NCBI GenBank assembly: GCA_020723935.1
Contig: DYHY01000005.1
Coordinates: forward strand, 24,160 to 47,095
Reading direction: 5' to 3'
Length of the DNA: 22,936 nucleotides
Source of the DNA: Candidatus Micrarchaeum sp.
GTDB taxonomy: Archaea; SpSt-1190; DYHY01
In this document: piece by piece, positions 14,526-21,000 of the stretch
How the letters are laid out: each line of letters starts with the position of its first letter
Numbering within the stretch: position 1 is the first letter of the stretch
Program-made: the position numbers and the translations under genes
Notes under the pieces: model-generated
What the model was told of the DNA's origin: nothing
The model's input: only the letters and a program-made list of their open reading frames with translations
Database searches by the model: none

Positions 14526-15977
14526 ATGGTTCCGCCCGCTAAGAAAGGGAAGAACGTACGAGGGAAGGGCGCCGGAACAAGGCGCGACTCCCGAAGGCTC
14601 TGGGGCGCAAGGCTCGGCAAGAGCCCCGCACCCCGGACGCTCCTGTTTCTCTGCGGCCGGGATGCAAGTCCCCTCCTCCCTTCCGATATTCTGCTTCTCC
14701 CGCACGACGTTTCAGGTTCAATCGTCCATGCCAGGATGCTCGCAAGGCAGGGGATAATTTCCGGCAAGGAGCTCTCCGCCCTTCTTTCGGGCCTCAGAAG
14801 GATAGGGAAGTCCGGCGTCGCCCTGACCCCGCAGTCCGAGGACGTCCACACCGCCGTGGAGAAGGCCCTCGGCAAGGCGGGCCTGCCCCTACACACCGCC
14901 AGGAGCAGGAACGACCAAGTGGCCCTCGACACGCGGCTCTTCCTCAAGGAGGCCGCGGAGGAGTATTCCTTCCTCCTGGGAAAGCTCATCCTCGCCCTAC
15001 TTTCCTGCGCGGAAAGGAACGCGCGCGCCGTCATGCCCGGCTACACCCACCAGAGGCGGGCAATGGTGACGACCTTGGGCCACTACTTCTTCTCGGTCGC
15101 CTGCGGCCTTGAGCGGGACAGGACGAGGTTCCTGCAGTGGAGCGCCCTCTTCGACAAGTCCCCCCTAGGGGGGGCCGCATCCTACGGGACGGCGTTCCCG
15201 ATAGACAGGCGCTACACGGCAAGGGAACTGGGGTTTTCCGCCCCCGAGCCAAGCTCGCTTGATCCCGTCCAGAACAGGTGGGAGCCCGAGGCGACTTTCG
15301 CCTTCGCGGCCTGCACGGCGATGGACCACCTCTCCTCCTTCGGCCAGACGCTCATAGTCCTCTCCTCGCCCGAGTTCGGGTTCCTTTCCCTCCCGGACGA
15401 GTTCTGCACGGGAAGCTCGATGATGCCGCAGAAGAAGAACCCGGATTTCCTGGAGGCGGTCAGGGGCAGGGCTTCCCTGTGCCACGGCCACCTCCTCTCG
15501 CTCCTTTCGGAGGGCCAGGCGTCTTTCATGGGATACAACAGGGACAGCCAGGTGACGAAGCAACTCGTCATGGACGTCATCCTGGAGACGCGGCCCGCCC
15601 TCGAGCTCTTCCCCTCGCTAGTCTTTGGGATCCGGCCCGACGCCGGGAGGATGAAGGAGGAGGCCGGCAGGCACTTCATCTCGGCGACCCACTTCCTAGA
15701 GGCTTTCGTCGCGAAGACGGGCGTCCCGTTCAGGAAAGCCAAGGTCCTGGTTGAGAAGGCGGTGAAGCTCTCTGAGGAGACGGACGGGGCAGACAGGATA
15801 ACATACGGCGCGTACCTCGCTGCCGGCGGCCCGAAGGAAGCATTTTCTGCGGACGAGTTGGAAGCCGCCCAGGACCCGGAAAGGATAGTGGACGCGTATT
15901 CCTCAGAAGGGAGCCCCAACCCCAGGCTCCTCCTCGCGCAGATAGCGGCGATGAGGAAGCGGGTCCGCGGCGGCTAG
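14526..15977 (+). CDS. argH: Argininosuccinate lyase
   Basis: 483 residues. Splits argininosuccinate into arginine and fumarate. The fumarase/aspartase-superfamily signature GSSMMPQKKNPD (296-307), with the catalytic serine in the mobile loop, is intact. HTARSRNDQVALDTRLF and EDVHTAVE are typical ASL blocks. The usual YTHLQxAQP appears as YTHQRRAM, a small departure. The N-terminus begins with a basic stretch (KKGKNVRGKGAGTRRDSRR) before the family region WGARL, somewhat unlike the standard start. A GGGAGGG element sits about 6 bases before ATG 14526 and supports this start. It follows argG in the same direction, so they are probably one transcription unit. Confidence 0.94.
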   Translation: MVPPAKKGKNVRGKGAGTRRDSRRLWGARLGKSPAPRTLLFLCGRDASPLLPSDILLLPHDVSGSIVHARMLARQGIISGKELSALLSGLRRIGKSGVALTPQSEDVHTAVEKALGKAGLPLHTARSRNDQVALDTRLFLKEAAEEYSFLLGKLILALLSCAERNARAVMPGYTHQRRAMVTTLGHYFFSVACGLERDRTRFLQWSALFDKSPLGGAASYGTAFPIDRRYTARELGFSAPEPSSLDPVQNRWEPEATFAFAACTAMDHLSSFGQTLIVLSSPEFGFLSLPDEFCTGSSMMPQKKNPDFLEAVRGRASLCHGHLLSLLSEGQASFMGYNRDSQVTKQLVMDVILETRPALELFPSLVFGIRPDAGRMKEEAGRHFISATHFLEAFVAKTGVPFRKAKVLVEKAVKLSEETDGADRITYGAYLAAGGPKEAFSADELEAAQDPERIVDAYSSEGSPNPRLLLAQIAAMRKRVRGG

Positions 15978-16020
15978 GCCGGGGCGCGGGCCGCCGCCGG
16001 CGAAGAAGGCGCCAACAAGA

Positions 16021-16030
16021 GTTATAAAAC
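16021..16030 (+). promoter_or_regulatory. TATA box for argS
   Basis: GTTATAAAAC, centred 24-25 bases before ATG 16050. It indicates that argS has its own promoter besides any read-through from argGH. Confidence 0.6.
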
Positions 16031-16049
16031 GCCGGAAGGGGTCTTGCGC

Positions 16050-17954
16050 ATGGAACGTTCCTCATCGCGCCCCGGCTCGGCTTGGGACGACTTCGCATCA
16101 CAGGTTTCCGGCGCCGCAGGGGTCCCGAGGGAGAAGCTGGAGAAGCCGCCAAAGACCGCCGGGACGGGAGCGGACCTCTCGAGCTCCGCCTGCTTTGAGC
16201 TTGCCCGCGCTAGGAAGGCTGCGCCGTTCAAGATAGCAGACGAGCTCGTCTCCTCTATGGACCTCACCAAATACCCCTTGATAGCGAGGGTCGAGAACAA
16301 GGGCGGCTACCTTAACTTCTTCGCCAGGCGCGAGGCGCTGTTCTCGGGGACGGTCTCAAAGGCCATCTCCGAGAAGGAATCCTACGGGAAGACCTCCTCG
16401 TTCTCCGGCAGCGTCCTTGTGGAGTTCCCCTCGGTCAACCCGAACAAGCCCTGGCACATAGGCCACGCGAGGAACGCGGTGCTCGGAGACACCATTGCAA
16501 GGATCCTTGCGGCCGCCGGCTATTCCGTGACCAAGATGGATTACATCGACGACCTGGGGCTGCAGGTCGCCAAGGTCTACTGGGGCACGCAGCACCTCGG
16601 CAAGTCCCCAGAGGGGAAGCTCGACAACTTCCTCGGCCTCCTCTACGTGGAGGTGGAGAAGAAGTCAGGGGAGGATGCGGCAGTCGAGGGCGAGGTGCGC
16701 GAGATAATGCACAAGATGGAGAAGGGGATCAAGCCCGTCGCAGGCGAGGTGCGCGCCCTCGTAGAATCCTGCGTGAAGGCGCAGTACAAGACCGCGTACC
16801 GTCTGGGTGTCTACCACGACCTCCTGATATTCGAGTCAGACATCGTCTCCAGCGGCCTCTTCAAGAAGGCCCTGGACAAGATGTTTGCGACGGGCTGCGT
16901 CAAGAGGGAGACCGAGGGCGAGAAGGCGGGGTGCGTTGTCTGCGACCTTTCGGAGTTCCCCGAGTTCGCTAACCTCAAGGACGGCTCGGTCGTCCTCGTG
17001 CGTAGCGACGACACCGCCACGTATCCGGCAAAGGACGTCGCGTTCCAGATGTGGAAGTTCGGGCTATTCGAGAACCCCTTCAGGTTCAAGGAGTTCGAGA
17101 GGGAGCCGGACGGGACGGTAGCCCGCGCGTCCTGGAGGGAGGGCGCGGCCTATTCGCCCCCCGCCTCGCGGATGGTGATAAACGTGATAGGCGCCGAGCA
17201 GGCGCACCCACAGCGCACGGTCTACAACATCCTGAGGAAGATGGGCTTCTCCTCCGAGGAGGAGAGGAGCTTCCACCTGGCCTACGAGCACGTCTGGCTC
17301 CCCGAGGGCAAGTTCTCCGGAAGGAAAGGGACGTGGGTTGGCTATTCCGTCGACGCGGTCCTGGAGGAGGCCGCCTCGCGGGCGCGCGCGGAAGTCGAGA
17401 AGAGGAGCCCGGAGCTCCCCGAGGAGAAGAAGGCCGTCATCGCGGAGGCGGTCGGGACCGCGGCGGTGAGGTACGTCCTCGTGAAATACGCGCCCGAGAA
17501 GAAGATAACGTTCCAGTGGGACGAGGCGCTCTCCTTCGACGGGAACGCCGCGCCCTACTTGCAGTACGCCCTTGCTAGGTGCAAGAGGATCCTGGAGAAG
17601 GCAGGGGTCGACCCGCACGCGGCCGCCGCCGGAGACGCGAGGCTCGATGCCGGGGATTCCTCCGGCCTGCACGACGACGAATACCTCCTCGCCCGCCACA
17701 TCGCCGAGCTACCCTCCGAAGTAGCGAGGGTGGCAGGAAGCCTGAAGAAGGAAGTGTGGGGGACAAAGACTGAGCTCACGCGCCTCTCGGAATACGCCTA
17801 CGAGCTAGCGACGCTCCTCTCGCGCTTCTACACGACGTGCCGCGTTGTCGGGAGCGAGCACGAGGCCCGCAGGCTCGCCCTCGTCAAGGCGACGTATTGG
17901 TGCATGAGGAACACGCTCAACCTCCTCGGGATTGCCGCAGTTGAGCGGATGTAG
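16050..17954 (+). CDS. argS: Arginyl-tRNA synthetase
   Basis: 634 residues, class I synthetase that charges tRNA-Arg. An N-terminal additional domain (to about 110, ending ENKGGYLNFF) precedes the Rossmann fold with NPNKPWHIGHARNAVLGD; HIGH is at 136-139. YIDDLGLQVAKVYWG is a conserved ArgRS block. The canonical KMSK loop is replaced by FSGRKGTWV, as in many ArgRS enzymes. The C-terminal DALR-type anticodon domain holds YAYELATLLSRFYTTCRVVG. A TTG at 16044 is in frame, but ATG 16050 fits the TATA spacing better. It lies directly after argG-argH, so arginine supply and use are neighbours. The gene ends 91 bases before the giant secreted protein. Confidence 0.95.
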   Translation: MERSSSRPGSAWDDFASQVSGAAGVPREKLEKPPKTAGTGADLSSSACFELARARKAAPFKIADELVSSMDLTKYPLIARVENKGGYLNFFARREALFSGTVSKAISEKESYGKTSSFSGSVLVEFPSVNPNKPWHIGHARNAVLGDTIARILAAAGYSVTKMDYIDDLGLQVAKVYWGTQHLGKSPEGKLDNFLGLLYVEVEKKSGEDAAVEGEVREIMHKMEKGIKPVAGEVRALVESCVKAQYKTAYRLGVYHDLLIFESDIVSSGLFKKALDKMFATGCVKRETEGEKAGCVVCDLSEFPEFANLKDGSVVLVRSDDTATYPAKDVAFQMWKFGLFENPFRFKEFEREPDGTVARASWREGAAYSPPASRMVINVIGAEQAHPQRTVYNILRKMGFSSEEERSFHLAYEHVWLPEGKFSGRKGTWVGYSVDAVLEEAASRARAEVEKRSPELPEEKKAVIAEAVGTAAVRYVLVKYAPEKKITFQWDEALSFDGNAAPYLQYALARCKRILEKAGVDPHAAAAGDARLDAGDSSGLHDDEYLLARHIAELPSEVARVAGSLKKEVWGTKTELTRLSEYAYELATLLSRFYTTCRVVGSEHEARRLALVKATYWCMRNTLNLLGIAAVERM

Positions 17955-18012
17955 GAGAAGGCAGCGGGGACAAAAAACCTGGCTCCTGCGGGACCCCGGG
18001 AAATATGACAAC

Positions 18013-18022
18013 CTATTAAAAC
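18013..18022 (+). promoter_or_regulatory. TATA box for the giant GH25 protein
   Basis: CTATTAAAAC, centred 28-29 bases before ATG 18046, consistent with leaderless transcription from a promoter of its own. Confidence 0.6.
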
Positions 18023-18045
18023 AGCCGGACCCAATACTTCTCCAG

Positions 18046-21000
18046 ATGGCTAAAAACCGGGCTCTTTTCGTAGGACTAGTCGCCGTCATAGTTGCTGTGT
18101 TTTTCGCGTTCGCCGTATCGGCTGGCTTTTCCGCCGCCGACTGCGGCCCCGTCTCCGACCCGGCAGTCCTCGCGAAGCTCAACGACGCGGACAACTGGCA
18201 CTGCACCTGCAACGACGTTCCCGGGTGGCAGACCTGCCGGGTGTCGCCGACGACCTGCTTCTGGAGCCCCTACTACGCGTCAGGCACGGACCACAACTGC
18301 AAATATTCCATATACGGCTATCCCCCTTACAACTCAAATCCGCAAGGCGCCACCGGAGTGTGCGGCACCACCGGCACCGGCGATTACTGCGTGTGCACCG
18401 GCAACTATCCGGGCGACCTCGGATGCGCCGTGACCAGCAGCACGTCATGCGCCTGGCAGTCGACCGTCCCCGCGGCGGGCTCGCAGTACAGCTCCCAATA
18501 CAGCCACCTATGCGGGACGAGGAACGGGGCGGCCGTCCCGTACAGCGTCCCGACGTCCTGCCCAGCCGGCTGCAACACGAGCGTGCCCAGCCACCTTACG
18601 AACAACAAGAAATGCCTCTGCATCGTGAGCGGAACAGCTGAGAACTGCATGTGGTCTGCCTCGACGCCCGCTTCCGACCAGCGCGACAGGACCCCGCTTT
18701 GCATAGACCCCCAGGCGAGCACCGTGACCGGGGTGGGATACGTCCCGACGGGCGTCTTCTGCCCATCCAGGACATGCGCCGGCTGCGAATGCTGCGTCAA
18801 CGCCCAGTGCATGGGCGGCCCCGCCTGCACCCAGTTCGCCGAATCCCACTGCGCCGTCCCGCCCTACGGGCAGGGACGGTATTGCACCAGCGGGACGACG
18901 TGCGCGGGCGGGACGACCGCCGCCGGAGGAGCCGGACAGTCCTGCCGGCCGCAGGGATCCGCGGGCGGGCAGTGCAACGCCGGATACACCTGCGTCGGGA
19001 CCCTGTGCATAGCGACCGCACAAGTCCCGTCTAACGCGATACAATGCACTCTCGCCGGGCGGAAATGCCTGGCCGGGACCGTGACAAGCTATCCGGGATA
19101 CATGAATGCCGGGACTTGCGTCTACAGCGCGACGACCGCGGGCGCCCCCATCCTTGGCAACTGCTGGCGGGTCGCGGGGAGCGTCTCGTGCCTGGACGCC
19201 GGAGGGGAATGCGACGGATCCTGCCCCGCCGGCACCGCGCACTATCCCTCGCACGAAGGCGCCACGACCTCGTGCCCGAGCGGCACCTGCTGTAAGGTTT
19301 CCAGCAGCATAGCGAACCCGGACGGCCAATGCCCTTGCTCGTCCTACGAGCTGGGGAAGCAGTGCATCTGCTTCAAGTGCATGTCCCGGCAGACCTGGGG
19401 GAACAACAGGTGGGGCTGCAGATGGGCGAACGATGTCAGCGCGTACTGGGACTATGCCTCCGACCACTGGAGCGCCGGAACCGTCTGCCACGACGAGGTT
19501 AGCGGGGGATTTGTCACGACCGCATGCGGCACGAGCCTCTCTTGGGAGGCCCGCCCCGAGTGCGCCATCCAGACAATACCCAACACCTGCATCGGCGCCA
19601 CGCCGAACACGGCCAACTGCCCCGCGAGCGCAGGCAGCCCGCTCACGCCCACGCAGGCCAGATGCTTCTCAACGTCCTGCCAGACTGGCTGGGCGCTTGC
19701 CAATTCCCCCTCTGGAGGGATCCCCTACAACCAGCATTTCACCGGCTGGTCCACCGTCAACTGCGTCAGCGGCGGGCCCGCCCCGAACAGGAACTGGAGC
19801 TGTTGTGTCCCCAACTCCGCCCTGGACCGCGCGGGAGCCAACACTTGTGAGACTTCCCCGTCCGCAGGCGCGACGAGGAAGTGCGTCCCTAGCGGCGGCT
19901 GTACCGCGTCCGGCTGGCAGGTTGAGACCGCCGGCGACGCGAGCACCAGGTCCTGCGACACGGCCCAGATATGCTGCAAGTCCCCGTGCGGCGTGAAGAA
20001 CGGCGTCTGCCAGGTGAACACGATCTCCACGGCTCCCGATGCCTCCCACGGAATGAGGAACAACACCGTCGCCTGCCCGATCTCCAACTACATCTGCTGG
20101 CTGCCAGGGACCGCCGCGGCGACCTGCACGAGCGCGGCGAACCAGGAATGCATCACAAAATCCTCCCCGGACAACACCCGCTTCTGCGGGGCGACAATCG
20201 GCGACTACCAGGGATGGGCGATCGTGACTGGAGGGACGAATTCCTGCTCCTCAACCACGCAGGACTGCTGCGCCTCGCCGTGCAAGAACGGCGGCGGGAA
20301 GACCCGCGTGTGCGCCGCATCCAACCCCGGCGGCTACACCGAGGCGACCGCCACAGCCCTCGGCGTGACGAAGGCGTGCCCCGGGACGATGAGGTGCTGG
20401 GAGCAGTCGCACGGGGCGGCCGGCACGGGCCACTGCGCGACATACTCCAGCGGCTCCAAGACTGTCGAGGGTTACTGCATAGCGGGCACAAGCTGTCCGG
20501 TCGGAGGGACCGGCATGGCCGACTATGAACCCACCCACCCCGACTCTAGCGAGTGCAGGCGGAACGGCGGACGGTGCTGCAAGGTGCGTGTGGCGGCCTG
20601 CCCCGGGATATGCAGCACGAGCTGCGCCACCTCAAGCGTCGTGGCAGAGGACGCCTCGCAGGGCCCCACTTGCGACCAGAATTTCCCGGGCACCGGCGCC
20701 AGGTGCTGCAACGCGCCGGCGGCCGGCTCGTACACATGCCTAACTAACTCTCCTGCGGGGAGATGCGCAGCTTCGGCCCCCGCCGGCTATTCGGTGCAGA
20801 GGTCGGACCTCACGTGCCCCGAGGGCCAGGGCGGATGCTGGCTCCCCGACGGCTCGCCCACTGCCCCCGGCGGAGGGAGCGGGCCCACGACGGGGAACTG
20901 CCTGAAGGATGCTTGCGGCGGGGCGGCGATAGTGAAAGGGATGGACATCTCATACTGGCAGAGCACTATCGACTGGCAGGCCGTGGCGGGGAGCGACATC

